Source of the DNA: Dryomyza anilis
Lineage: Eukaryota > Arthropoda > Insecta > Diptera > Dryomyzidae
Direction of reading: 5' to 3'
Assembly (NCBI GenBank): GCA_951804985.1
Contig: OX638131.1
Location: 52,635,078 to 52,699,077 of the forward strand
Length of the DNA stretch: 64,000 nucleotides
How positions within the stretch are numbered: the first letter of the stretch is position 1; each line of letters starts with the position of its first letter. A program made the position numbers and the translations under genes. Below, one piece after another: positions 20,557-30,569 of the stretch. The notes under the pieces are model-generated. The model made no database searches. It was not told the origin of the DNA and worked only from the letters and a program-made list of their open reading frames with translations.

Positions 20557-21672
20557 CTACGTAACTATACTGTTGTATGCTTTTAACAAATTATTATGAA
20601 ATTTTTTCGCTTTACCCTTGATACAAATCTCAGTCGTTACAGGGCTTATTATTGAAAGTACCTCGTAGGGTCCTACCCAAACTGGTGAAAATTTATTTTT
20701 CCTATTTTGATTTTTTAGTAATATTTTATCGCCTATTTTGAATATTATTGGGTGTACTGAGCTATCATAGCTTTGCTTAGATTTTTCTTTGGCTCTGGCT
20801 TGATTTTGTCGCACGATTTCGTGTGTGCGTTGAATTTGGTATTTTAATAGCTTGTTGCTATCATCGGTATTATATACTGGTGAGCATTTGCGTTTAAGAT
20901 TGGTTGGCATTTCAAAATCGTAACCGTATAAAGTACGGAAAGGCGTTTGCCCGGTGGACATATGCATGGTATTATTGTGTACATGCATTGCTGTATTTAA
21001 CCACTGGTCCCAGTTTGATCCATCCTCTTTCGCAAAACTTCGTAAATACTCTGCTAATGGTCGGTGGCTTCGTTCCAAAGAGCCGTTGGCCTGTGGATGA
21101 TATGGCGTAATATGTAACTTTTTAATTCCTAACAATTTACACGTGTCCGAAAATAATTTTGAAAAAAAATTCGAATCATTGTCGGTTATCAATTCTTTTG
21201 GTATGTTATATCTTGTAATAATTTCGTCGTAAAATGCTTTTGCTACAGTACTTGCTTCTGCGTCTGGGATAGCTACGCAGCACATATATTTTGAAAAATC
21301 ATCTTGAAAAGTTAATATATATTTATTTCCAGATATAGTTTCCGGTAAAATACCTACAAGATCCATGTATACTTTATCGAATGGTCGTACAGGCGTATCA
21401 GTTAAAACCATTGGCATTTTAGTAAGCCTAGAACTTTTATTTACTTGGCATTTTTGACAATTCTTAACATAATCTTTTATTTGTTTCTGCATACCTTTCC
21501 ACTTAAATTGTTTTCTGATTCTAAAATATGTTTTCACTGCGCCCTGGTGACCCCCTGAGTCATGAAAGTCTTTTATAACAGTTTTAATTTCCTCTGGGTC
21601 AGTTAATAGTAGACTTGAGTTTAATTCGTTCTTGGTGTCTGTTGTTATTTCATCCAGTACTGGCGTGCTCAC
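20557..21672 (-). CDS. Integrase region of family 3 pol
   Basis: 371 open codons begin in the pre-integrase linker. HDSGGHQG and CQKCQVNK form the HHCC zinc domain (residues about 35-80). The core has YMDLVGIL (first Asp), ITDNDSNFF (second Asp) and GSLERSHRPLAE (catalytic Glu). Near the C-terminus KFSPVWVGPYEV is a GPY/F module. The domain would integrate element cDNA. It appears intact, but it should be the C-terminal part of Gag-Pol, and upstream RNase H has a stop at 21999, so it is not translated in context. Confidence 0.9.
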   Translation of the reverse strand: MSTPVLDEITTDTKNELNSSLLLTDPEEIKTVIKDFHDSGGHQGAVKTYFRIRKQFKWKGMQKQIKDYVKNCQKCQVNKSSRLTKMPMVLTDTPVRPFDKVYMDLVGILPETISGNKYILTFQDDFSKYMCCVAIPDAEASTVAKAFYDEIITRYNIPKELITDNDSNFFSKLFSDTCKLLGIKKLHITPYHPQANGSLERSHRPLAEYLRSFAKEDGSNWDQWLNTAMHVHNNTMHMSTGQTPFRTLYGYDFEMPTNLKRKCSPVYNTDDSNKLLKYQIQRTHEIVRQNQARAKEKSKQSYDSSVHPIIFKIGDKILLKNQNRKNKFSPVWVGPYEVLSIISPVTTEICIKGKAKKFHNNLLKAYNSIVT

Positions 21673-21998
21673 TTGTTGTTTGGTTTTTGAAATTTGATTA
21701 TCTAATTTATTCTGTATGATCTTAGACCGTGTTTGGACCGCAGTAATGGTTCTGGATGTGGAATTCTACTTAAAGCATCTGCGTTCAAATTCTGTTTACC
21801 TGGTTTGTAATATATTTCGTAATCATATTCTGATAATTTATGCCTGAAACGGGCTAACCTTGATGTCTGATCTTTGAGATTTGTTGTGCTACGTAATGGT
21901 TGATGATCTGTATAAATTTGAATATGTCGGCCTAGAAGATAAGCTCTAAAATTTTTCGTTGCCCAGACTATAGCTAAAAATTCCTTTTCAATGGTGGA
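21673..21998 (-). pseudogene. RNase H C-terminal part of family 3 pol
   Basis: After the TAA at 21999-22001 the same frame continues with [30 protein letters not shown] and [13 protein letters not shown], the second half of a gypsy RNase H with its DALSR end. The stop replaces one codon in the middle of the domain, so RT and integrase are separated by a single nonsense change here. Confidence 0.85.
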
Positions 21999-22952
21999 TT
22001 AATTTTTTTCTGCTCCATTTAATGCCCTACTAGCAAATGCTATTGGTCGGTCGCTCTCTACTTTGCCTTGTGACAGTACCGCACCTATTGCTTCGTTACT
22101 TGCATCTGTTGTAAGTAAAACAGGGTTTGTAAAATCTGGATATGCGAGAATGGGTGGTGAAATTATTGATTCTTTTAGTTTAATAAATGAGTTTTGACAA
22201 TCGTCGGTCCAAGTGAATTTAACATCCTTTCTAAGTAACTTATTAATTGGTAATGATAATTTTGCCATATTGTTTATAAATTTTCTGTAATAATTAATTA
22301 ATCCCAAAAACGCTTGTACTTCTTTTTTATTTCTTGGTACCGGAATATTTTTCACGCATTCAACCTTTGAGGGGTCTGGCAGAGCACCTAGTTCCGAACA
22401 TTTATGTCCTAAATAGACAACTTCGCGACGCAAAAACTGACATTTTTCTGTATTTAATTTTAGATTGTGTTCCCTTAATTTCTGCAATACTCTACTCAAC
22501 CTAAGCTCATGTTCAGCTAAATTCTTTCCGTACACCACTATATCATCAAGATAAACAAAGCAATCGATACCCTGTAAACCTGTTAATATGTGATTCATTA
22601 TTCTTTGGAAAGTGGCTGGAGCCCCTGTTAAACCAAAAGGCATTCTGTTAAACTCGAAATGACCAAGACCTGTACTAAAAGCTGTTTTTTCCTTATCCCC
22701 TTCTTCAACTAGTACCTGATGATAACCACTTGCCAAGTCTAAAGTTGAAAAATAGCGACTGTGACCTAATTGGTCTAATATTTCGTCTATTCGAGGAATC
22801 GGAAATACTTGTTTAATTGTCACATCGTTTAATTTACGGACATCTATAACTAGCCTCCACTTTTTGTTACCGTCCTTGCCGCTCTTCTTAGGAACTAGCA
22901 ACATCGGTGAATTCCAGGGTGATATGCTTGGCGGCCTGTCTGTTGATTTCAT
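21999..22952 (-). pseudogene. Reverse transcriptase and RNase H N-terminal part of family 3
   Basis: The open frame has SPWNSPMLLVPKK, WRLVIDVRKLND, FSTLDLASGYHQ, FNRMPFGLTGAP, CFVYLDDIVVYG (catalytic YLDD) and AFLGLINYYRKFI, and then RNase H begins with LLTTDASNEAIGAVLSQG. RT would copy element RNA to DNA. The reading frame upstream (about 22925) is shifted relative to the preceding HEIITQWNQPPINQKQY segment, and it ends at the TAA at 21999. Both changes disable it. Confidence 0.9.
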
Positions 22953-23472
22953 CTCTATGTGTGTGTGGCAATTTGTATTGCTTTTGATTGATTGGTGGTT
23001 GGTTCCACTGTGTTATTATTTCATGTTTAAGTACTGGCGTGTATGTTAATTCATCGCGTCTAAATGAAAAACATCATGATACAAAATACACAGATTTTGT
23101 AAAGATGTAATTTCGTCTTTATTCAAGGTTCCATCAATTTTTAATTCCTATAATAATTTGTTAATTCTGTTCGTAATGTTTACTGAATTTATGCTATTTA
23201 TTGTAGAATTGTTGGTATCCGATTCCTTATACTGATTGAAATTCGAAAATTGGTTTAAAAGTACTGTCTATTATAAATTCTTTTTCTGTAGCATTTAATA
23301 CGGACACGTAAACTCTATTTTTGCTAACATTCGATATGCCCAAATATACTCCTGGACAAATTTCTAGTTTATGTATTAAGACGATTGGAATTTTTGTTTT
23401 TAAACGTAATGATACTATCTTTGCGGTTCTAGGTTCTACTTTTAATTCCTGATTTAGAAAAATATTTTCCAT
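22953..23472 (-). pseudogene. Pol region between protease and RT, family 3
   Basis: The piece at 23227-23472 contains LNQELKVEPRTAKIVSLRLK and VYLGISNVSKNRVYVSVLNA, typical of the gypsy segment between protease and RT. A second piece (about 22953-23060) contains LKHEIITQWNQPPINQKQYK, which leads into RT. Frame changes near 23225 and 22930 separate them. Confidence 0.7.
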
Positions 23473-23931
23473 GTCTGCCGTGTCCTCATGGGTAGTTGTA
23501 TAGTATTGTTTTTATCTTTATCATAAAATATTAACTTCTTATCTATGGCATTTATTATGGACCTATTCCATATATTATCTCGTCCTATTATTCCATCAGC
23601 GGGTATTCCTTGTTCAAGTGCCATGCATCTTTAAACAGAACCACTCTATACTGTTGTGCTGAATATTTATTGTCCCTAAAGTCCTTACGCATCCCCCAAA
23701 AGCACCACTAAAGTCCTTTTGAGTATTTTTATCAAAACCCGTAAGTCGTATCATAGACCCCTCCTTTACTATACTAGCATCTGCTCCCGAATCTACCAGT
23801 AATATGAGTTTTCCATTTTTAGCATCCTCACAAGGTACTTCGATGAAAACATCACATACATTAGGTAGTTTGAAACAGTCACCCTGCCTACTGCATATTA
23901 TACGATTCTTTCTTTTACTAAACTCATTCAT
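23473..23931 (-). pseudogene. Aspartic protease of family 3
   Basis: ILLVDSGADASIV is the retropepsin active-site loop. Further on, GIIGRDNIWN, the second conserved glycine/loop region of the fold, follows an in-frame break near 23612. Cys-containing text upstream (CSRQGDCFKLPNVCD) marks the gag-pol linker. Confidence 0.78.
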
Positions 23932-24059
23932 ATGACATCTAATCTTCTTATAATATTCTATTACGAAATTTTCAAAACTTTTTGATATTCTTGATAATAT
24001 GTTTTTTACTTTATACCCTACTGCTTCCTCTCCAAAGGTTACCTTATACTTTTCATATT

Positions 24060-24672
24060 CTGCTAATTATACCCTACACTAAGAGTGAAAGGGTATATTC
24101 AGTTTGGTACGCCGTTTGTAACACCCAGAAGGAAGCATCTCCGGTATGGAAAAGTATATATATTCTTGATCAGCATGACCTCCTGAGTCGATTTAGCCGT
24201 CCGTCTGTCTGTCTGTCTGTTGAAATCCCTACTACTTTTAAAATTGAAGAGCTAGATAAAACTTATAACTTAGATTACTAATATACCTACGCTGTATGTG
24301 CGAGTCCATTGTGACCTATGATCCGACCACTTATGTTCAAATACCTCATATAAAATGTACATATAAAGATCAATTTTTATGTATACGTGCTTAGGTAAAC
24401 TTTCTTGGTCAAATATATATTGATATCATGCTCAAATACATTATAATAATGTTTTCCGGCAAAAAGACGTGTGGTTTACAAAAAAAAAATCGAAATTCGG
24501 TACACCTACCCATTTGTAAATGTGGGTATCAAATGAATGGAAATTCTTCAGCGATTGAATGTTTGTAGTTATTTTCAGGATTCGTATACCCTGGTGACCT
24601 ATATATCACTTTGAATGGTAACCACACATATGTGTAGGGTATTTATAGTCGGCTTAGACCGACTATAATTTT
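24060..24672. mobile_element. Short dispersed repeat inserted between gag and protease of family 3
   Basis: The left end is a hairpin (TATACCCTACACTAAGAGTG, then AAAGGGTATA). The right end has GTGTAGGGTAT, an 11-bp inverted match to the left ATACCCTACAC, followed by a perfect hairpin TATAGTCGG-CTTAGA-CCGACTATA. A CTGTCTGTCTGTCTGTTGAAATC segment lies near 24205. There is no ORF with a domain. It is probably a non-autonomous element; the family is not identified. Confidence 0.6.
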
Positions 24673-24703
24673 GATAATCCTAACTATCATAATTACACCT
24701 ACT

Positions 24704-24919
24704 TTAAAATTTCCCATGTGATCTAACCTTCCCAACTGGTTTTATTATTTTGTTCCCCAGTGTAATCGACACAATACCTATAAAGTGTATGATATAAACT
24801 AATATTCCTACTACTGCATTACAAACCAAACACGTTGGCTCAACATATGTATCTCGACGTTTGATGAACGATATTTTCCCCCACGATTTTTTGGTTGTTA
24901 TTTGAAGCTGCGGTAGCAA
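24704..24919 (-). pseudogene. Short ORF in the gag-pol interval of family 3, unrecognised
   Basis: 71 codons with a Cys pair (PTCLVCNAV) and a hydrophobic stretch. It lies between the nucleocapsid and the dispersed repeat, so it may be a remnant of the gag-pol linker. No domain is clear. Confidence 0.3.
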
Positions 24920-25000
24920 ATGTGATCATAGGCTCATTTGGTGTATGATCCACTATTTCTACCTTTGACCTAACTTTACTAATGTTAACGGGACCCCAGC

Positions 25001-25636
25001 TTATTGGCCTTGGCTGGGCCCGTGGTAGTTTCCCCTATTGTGAGCATTACTACCGTTTGGCACAACATTTTTCTTGGCGTGGCAATCCGCTATCATATGG
25101 CCGACTTGACCACACCCATAACATGCCCTATTATTTCTGTATGTTCTATTAGGTTCGTTATTGTTATTACAATTGTTATTTCTAAACGGATTATTATTTC
25201 TATTATTTTCATTACCATTATTAATATTATTATTTCTATTATTACGAGTATTGCTGTCTTGCGGATTCTGATTTTGCTGCTGTTGGTGTTGATAGCCGTT
25301 ATTCTGAAGTCCTCTATAACCCCCTTGGTACTGCTGATTCTGAAATGGTTGTTGTTGGTTCTCCTGGCGTTCTTCCAGTCTATTTGATCCACATCTGCAA
25401 CTCGATTCATGTCCGTATTTCTCGCATTCTCTGCAAAATGGTGTATTTTTTCGCAAATAACAGACATCCCTTGTGTGTCCTGGTCTTGTGCAAAATGAAC
25501 AGACTGGCTCCTTTTTCATGGCACCATTTGCCATTATTTCTATTTTGTTGACTTTTACCCCTATCTTGTCGTGAATTTCTAATATCAGTTTCTTGATTAT
25601 TTTTACTAACTGAGGTTCCATTCGGTCTTTTTTCAA
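25001..25636 (-). pseudogene. Gag nucleocapsid with CCHC knuckles, family 3
   Basis: CSFCTRPGHTRDVC and CYGCGQVGHMIADC are CX2CX4HX4C knuckles, with CRECEKYGHESSC between them. A Gln/Asn-rich low-complexity segment separates them (25160-25340). The ORF overlaps the capsid ORF 25407-25883 in another frame, so a frameshift near 25530-25600 is needed to read through. Confidence 0.85.
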
Positions 25637-25883
25637 AACTATACAGTTCCTCCGGTAATCTCGGCCCCCTCAGTATTGTGGCCTCTGCCCTTAACGCTTC
25701 GTCTAATAAATCATTTAAATTATCTGCCTTGCTACTCAACAGTAGTATCTTTACAGTCGGGTCACATACTCCCACTTTAAATGCTGTTAGCACAGAATTT
25801 AATAGTTCCGTGTTCAAAATATCTGTTGGCAGGTTTTTCTTTTTGTACATTGTATCGGCTATGTCGTTTGCGTTCGACTGCAA
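25407..25883 (-). pseudogene. Gag capsid C-terminal region, family 3
   Basis: KKKNLPTDILNTELLNSVLT and the following VCDPTVKILLLSSKADNLND plus LDEALRAEATI match the capsid C-terminal part of gypsy Gag proteins of the mdg1/412 type by eye. The true domain ends near residue 100, after which the frame diverges from the nucleocapsid frame. Confidence 0.78.
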
Positions 25884-26160
25884 TACTTCTAAACGCCTTG
25901 CAAACGCCCTTAAAATTTCCCCTTCACCTAGATATGCCTGTCTTATGTTGTATTGAACTGAATCTGGCTACATTTAAATATGTGCTTTTAAGTAATTCAA
26001 ACAACTCATCTAAATCATTTATTTTCTTGGTCCTCACTAATTCGAATGCATCTCCATCAAGACGCAGTTTAATACAAATCATGAATTCCTCCTGATTTTC
26101 TTCAGTTATTTTAAGGTTCGCTGCCTTACACCGTCTATAAATCTAAGAAGCTCCGTTTTT
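25884..26160 (-). pseudogene. Gag N-terminal capsid fragment, family 3
   Basis: Minus-strand frames give RFIDGVRQRTLK, FMICIKLRLDGDAFELVRTK and LDELFELLKSTYLNVARFSS, then IRQAYLGEGEILRAFARRLE. These are continuous Gag text spread over three frames with breaks near 26110 and 25975. No intact start is visible. Confidence 0.7.
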
Positions 26161-27132
26161 AGGAACTTTATTTTTTATTAATTGTAAATGTTCTTTATTA
26201 TTTACTTCGAGGCTAATTTGAGCCCACAATTTATCCGTATGCTAACTGTAATTATTCCAATTCCGCCATATATTTATCAACGACAAAAAAAATCCCAATT
26301 TATTTCCTAGAACACTCAACAGTTCACGTAGCTCCACAATGTTAAAAAAAATATTATAAATTTTTTAAATTTTAAATTTGTTGACTAAAATCAGATATTT
26401 TATAATAATGTAAAATTTTTAATTAAATTGACCATGTTATTAAAAAAAAAAAAAAAATATTTCAAATTTTCAAAATCTTTAAAATGTTATTTTATTCTCA
26501 TTTAAATTTAATAATGAAAATGATATTTTAAATGTTCTAAAATTTTTGAAATTTAAAAAAAAAATCAAAAATTCCGTTTCATATTAAAAAAAATCCCAAT
26601 TTATTTCCAAGAACACTCAACAGTTCACGTAGCTCCACAACGTTAAAAATAAATATTATAAATTTTTCAAATTTTAAATCTGTTGACTAAAATCAGATAT
26701 TTTATAATAATGTAAAATTTTTAATTAAATTGACCATGTCATAAAAATAAAAAAAAAATATTTTAAATTTTCAAAATCTTTAAAATGTTATTTTATTCTC
26801 ATTTAAATTTTAAAATGAAAATGATATTTTAAATGTACTAAAATTTTTTAAATTTAAAAAAAAATCAAAAATTCCGTTTCATATTAATTTTAGAAATAAT
26901 TTTATTTACTTATCTGAGTTTAATATTAAATAAATTTTATTTAATAAATTTCCTTTATTTATTCAATTTGTATTTATTACTTTATTAAACACTGTAATAA
27001 TTGTTTAAATTTTCTGCTGTTACTCACGTATTTTCAAAACAAAAAATTAAATAATCACCATTTATTTTGTGATTTTTAGTCCTTTTCTTCCTTCTATCGT
27101 CCTTCTTCTCTCGGTCCCTGAGAGCGTTGTTT
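26161..27132 (-). other. Leader of family 3 with a 301-bp tandem duplication
   Basis: No coding domain is seen. The block starting AATCCCAATTTATTTCC at 26291 is repeated at 26592 (copy limits about 26285-26585 and 26586-26887), including ACTCAACAGTTCACGTAGCT and AAAATCAGATATTTTATAAT. The remainder up to the primer site is AT-rich. Confidence 0.75.
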
Positions 27133-27150
27133 GAGAAACCGGGTGCGCCA
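27133..27150 (-). other. Primer-binding site of family 3
   Basis: On the minus strand, TGGCGCACCCGGTTTCTC begins three bases inside the 5' LTR. TGG complements the CCA end of a tRNA. The tRNA species was not determined. Confidence 0.6.
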
Positions 27151-27153
27151 AAA

Positions 27154-27761
27154 TGTTGTATTTTAAAAGGTCCTTCCACTAGGACTTTAACTTGATCCTG
27201 TTTATACTTACTGAGTCCTTTTTACTTTCTTTATATTATTTAAAACAACCGGGTCTTTTTTACTTCAAGACACTTTATTTCGCTTTAAAAGTTGGTTACA
27301 CTTATACTTAACACTTATTTGTAGACAGTTCAGCTTATCGAAAACAATTGATTCTTAGTCTATACTTAACTTCTACTTAACACCTCGTATTCTTATAATT
27401 TCACAATAAATTGAGTAATTTCATCATGCTAAAATAACTTAGTCAGCGTATTTATAATTTCACAATAAATTGAGTACTTTCATCATTCAAAAATAACTAA
27501 GTCAGCATTTATTTGTATGATCTGAGTGACCTATTTAACGTGGGCGTGTATACCTGTGCTATGTTAAGCGGTGTGCGCCAATACAATTAAATGCTGTTTG
27601 TGTTTAACATGCATAATGCTTAACCCTAAAAGTATGCCATAAAGAAAAATATACTGGTTATGTTATATTGTGGATCATAAGCACGCTGTAAGTTCCACGA
27701 TTATGATACACAACAGTGGATCATATGTAAGCAGTGAACTCTACGATTATGATACACAACA
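27154..27761 (-). repeat. 5' LTR of family 3
   Basis: Same length and internal duplications as the 3' LTR, with perfect TGTTGT/ACAACA ends. As the upstream LTR of a minus-strand element it would hold the promoter for gag-pol. Confidence 0.92.
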
Positions 27762-27765
27762 CCAA
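27762..27765. repeat. Right target-site duplication of family 3 (CCAA)
   Basis: CCAA follows the LTR terminus ACAACA. The Penelope sequence resumes with GCATACC. Confidence 0.85.
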
Positions 27766-27812
27766 GCATACCAGTTGATTTTGTCCTAAAAGTAATTGAC
27801 AAAAAATGGACG

Positions 27813-28286
27813 ATGATAGAGAACTACACTAGTATGACAAAAGACCTATTTACGAAAATATTAGAATTTTGCATCAAGGACAATAGATATTTTAAATATA
27901 ATGATTTGATATACACACAAAAAAGAGGAATGTCAATGGGATCACTGGCATCACCGGTTATAGCGGATATAATTATGGAGGAACTACTAGACAACTCAAT
28001 CGATGCACTGGAGACAAAACCAAGATTAATGACTAAATACGTAGATGACCTGTTTGCAATTATAAAAATTGACAAAATAGATGAGACACTTAACATTTTA
28101 AACAAATTCCACAGAAACATAAAATTTACGAAAGAAGAAGAACATAATAGAAGATTAGCATATTTGGACACAGTGGTTATACGAAACCAGAACAAATTAA
28201 TTATTGACTGGTACCAAAAACCGATGGCCTCAGGACGATTAATAAACTTTACATCCAAACACCCTAAAAGAATAATTTACAAATAG
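27813..28286 (+). pseudogene. Penelope-like RT C-terminal portion, unit A
   Basis: 157 open codons cover the YTQKRGMSMGSLASP motif, catalytic TKYVDDLFAII and KPMASGRLINFTSKHP. The frame is lost at the internal deletion near 28283. Confidence 0.85.
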
Positions 28287-28429
28287 ACAGCTACAAATAG
28301 ACCAATTGAGCAAAAAACTGCACTAGCAGCCCACTGTATGAAATCTGGACATTCCCCGGACTTCGATAATGTAAAGATATTACAACAAGAGGACAACTAT
28401 ATAAGAAGATACACCTCATATTAAATAAT

Positions 28430-29480
28430 ATAATTAGCTTAATAAATATGTTACTAAAAATGTGGTAAAGTTTTAACTGTGGCCGGGGTAATATCTGCAA
28501 TATGAGGGTGTAATACGAGAACTATGGTCCGTTGAAAATATAAGGAGTCAGTTTTAAAATGAAACCGGATATCCGGCGACCATGGAAGAGTGAGCGCATG
28601 AGGGGACAAAATCACCCCCTCCTTTGGGAAACTGATGATAGGTTGTAGTGTGAATTTTTCGTTTGAAATTGTAGTTTTCAATTGTTGACCACTCGACCCA
28701 ACATGGCGGTTGAGAACCGCACCCTGAACTAGTCGGAGGGCCATGTTGGATACGATCTCTAGGTGGGACATAACAATATGGCGCCCAAACTAATAAACCG
28801 AGCGCGGTACGGAGCAGGTATAGTTTCTTTTGGATAAAGCTGATGGCTTGGGCAAGGAATACCTAATTTGCTCAGCGTCGATCTGACCGGAAATACACCT
28901 GCTAAAGTATATGCAAGAATACAAATGGTTATGTTCGGATAGCTTCGTGAAATGTATGCGATGATTACCACCTATTAGAGTAAATTCATGTTTTTTTTTG
29001 TAATTAACCCAATGAATGGTTTATAGCCAAGTCAACACCAGATCTATTGGCCGACTTGAAGTATAAACCGATTTTTTTTTTGGCCTGGAATAAATTATAC
29101 GAAGTTCAGACGCAAAACATAAAACCTTGAAAAAAATAAAAGAAAAGAATAAATACTTCAAAATACATCAAAAAAATATATATATAATACGAACGACGGA
29201 TGGATTTACCAATGCGTTATCCGAAAATGAATGTAACTTGTGAGATCACTATCATCAGAACCAGAGACTAAAAGTATGCAAAGTAATGATATAATGAAAT
29301 GGATAAAGTTCCCAATATAAAACGTACCATGTTAAAGCAGATGTAATCCGGCCCCTAATTCAAGGTCATTGTAGCCAGAAATAAAGAGAAAAATCAGATT
29401 TAGTTAAAACAAAAATTTACGAAATTTTTGTGACTTTAATAATAATAAAATTGGTATTTCAAAAGCTATTGAAAAACAGC
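28430..29480 (+). other. 3' non-coding region of Penelope-like unit A
   Basis: About 1 kb, almost identical to 30570-31610. It contains ATGTGGTAAAGTTTTAACTG and GGCCGGGGTAATATCTGCAA, also seen in diverged form at 52160-52296. No domain is recognised in the short minus-strand ORFs here. The element's exact 3' end is not defined. Confidence 0.6.
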
Positions 29481-29595
29481 GAAAAAAAAGAACCCGTCAG
29501 ATGCATTTTGATTTAAACCGTTCTTCGCCCCAAGTGAAATTAATTAAACCCAATACCCCAAAACCCCGCAATATGGCCAACATGCTCCTAATGAT

Positions 29596-30309
29596 TTGAT
29601 ATACACACAAAAAAGAGGAATGTCAATGGGATCACTGGCATCACCGGTTATAGCGGATATAATTATGGAGGAACTACTAGACAACTCAATCGATGCACTG
29701 GAGACAAAACCAAGATTAATGACTAAATACGTAGATGACCTGTTTGCAATTATAAAAATTGACAAAATAGATGAGACACTTAACATTTTAAACAAATTCC
29801 ACAGAAACATAAAATTTACGAAAGAAGAAGAACATAATAGAAGATTAGCATATTTGGACACAGTGGTTATACGAAACCAGAACAAATTAATTATTGACTG
29901 GTACCAAAAACCGATGGCCTCAGGACGATTAATAAACTTTACATCCAAACACCCTAAAAGAATAATTTACAACACAGCCAAAAATTTTATAAGGAGAGTT
30001 TTAAATATCAGCGACAAAGAATTTCACCATGACAATACAAAAAAGATCAGGACTATATTATATAAAAATGGATTTCCAAAAAGGACGACGGACAACTTAA
30101 TTGCTAATTATTATAAATCGGGAACACAAAAACCGGAGGAGAAAACCGCGAAAATATGCAAATCAATGACGTATGTAGACGGCCTCTCAGTGAGATTCGC
30201 AAAATCGGACATGTATGACAAAGACAAAAATAACATTGCGTTAAAAACAAATAATACACTACGACAACTATATAGTAATACAAAAACAAAAATAGACAAT
30301 TTTGATTAA
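29596..30309 (+). pseudogene. Penelope-like RT and linker, unit B
   Basis: 237 open codons run from the SMGSLASPVIADI motif through YVDD, KPMASGRLINFTSKHP and RRVLNISDKEFHHDNTKKIR to a linker with SVRFAKSDMYDKDKNNI. A stop (TAA, 30307-30309) separates it from the nuclease domain, which follows in the same frame. Confidence 0.88.
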
Positions 30310-30563
30310 TCAATCTTAATATATAAAATAATATGCAAAGGAGATGGGTCCAATATATGTGGAAAAACATATGTTGGGACGACAATAAACTACGGACAAG
30401 AATTTCTTCGCATAAATCTAACCAAAAAGCTACAAATAGACCAATTGAGCAAAAAACTGCACTAGCAGCCCACTGTATGAAATCTGGACATTCCCCGGAC
30501 TTCGATAATGTAAAGATATTACAACAAGAGGACAACTATATAAGAAGATACACCTCATATTAA
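30310..30563 (+). pseudogene. GIY-YIG endonuclease domain of the Penelope-like element, unit B
   Basis: Directly after the stop the frame reads LIYKIICKGDGSNICGKTYV, the GIY-YIG-type N-terminal part (here IYK and TYVGTT). A frame change near 30385 moves the reading to KLRTRISSHKSNQK and then TALAAHCMKSGHSPDFDNVK, with the conserved Arg and His, ending IRRYTSY. This nuclease nicks target DNA for priming in Penelope-like elements. One stop and one frameshift disable it. Confidence 0.82.
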
Positions 30564-30569
30564 ATATTA

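Larger units (their letters stand above)
14290..27761 (-). mobile_element. Family 3 LTR retrotransposon with env, full length but defective
   Basis: Two 608-bp LTRs in the same orientation flank 12.3 kb, with CCAA on both outer sides. On the minus strand the order is LTR, primer site, leader, gag, protease, RT, RNase H, integrase, opposite-strand gene region, env, polypurine tract, LTR. Only one LTR difference was noticed (14892 versus 27756), yet gag, RT, RNase H and env carry disabling changes. Extra length comes from a dispersed repeat, an env insertion, tandem duplications and the opposite-strand gene. Pol and gag resemble the mdg1/412 group by eye; env resembles insect F-like proteins. 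Confidence 0.9.
27766..29590 (+). mobile_element. Penelope-like element, right part of the interrupted copy (tandem unit A, internally deleted)
   Basis: RT continues from the family 3 insertion with IPVDFVLKVIDKKW, YTQKRGMSMGSLASPVIADI and TKYVDDLFAII. At about 28280 it jumps from the KRIIY codons to sequence matching 30429 in the next unit, losing about 450 bp (RT thumb and the start of the nuclease). The 3' part then follows, including LAAHCMKSGHSPDFDNVKIL. The unit ends at 29590 in a piece of gypsy pol, where the second unit begins. Confidence 0.85.

Noticed and set aside
28631..28700. CTGATGA...GAAA core resembling a hammerhead ribozyme, which occurs in some Penelope-like elements
   Set aside because: No stem II can be formed between the two core parts and the sequences that should make stem I are not complementary. 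The other CTGATGA near 13204 and the minus-strand match near 29250 also lack the GAAA partner.
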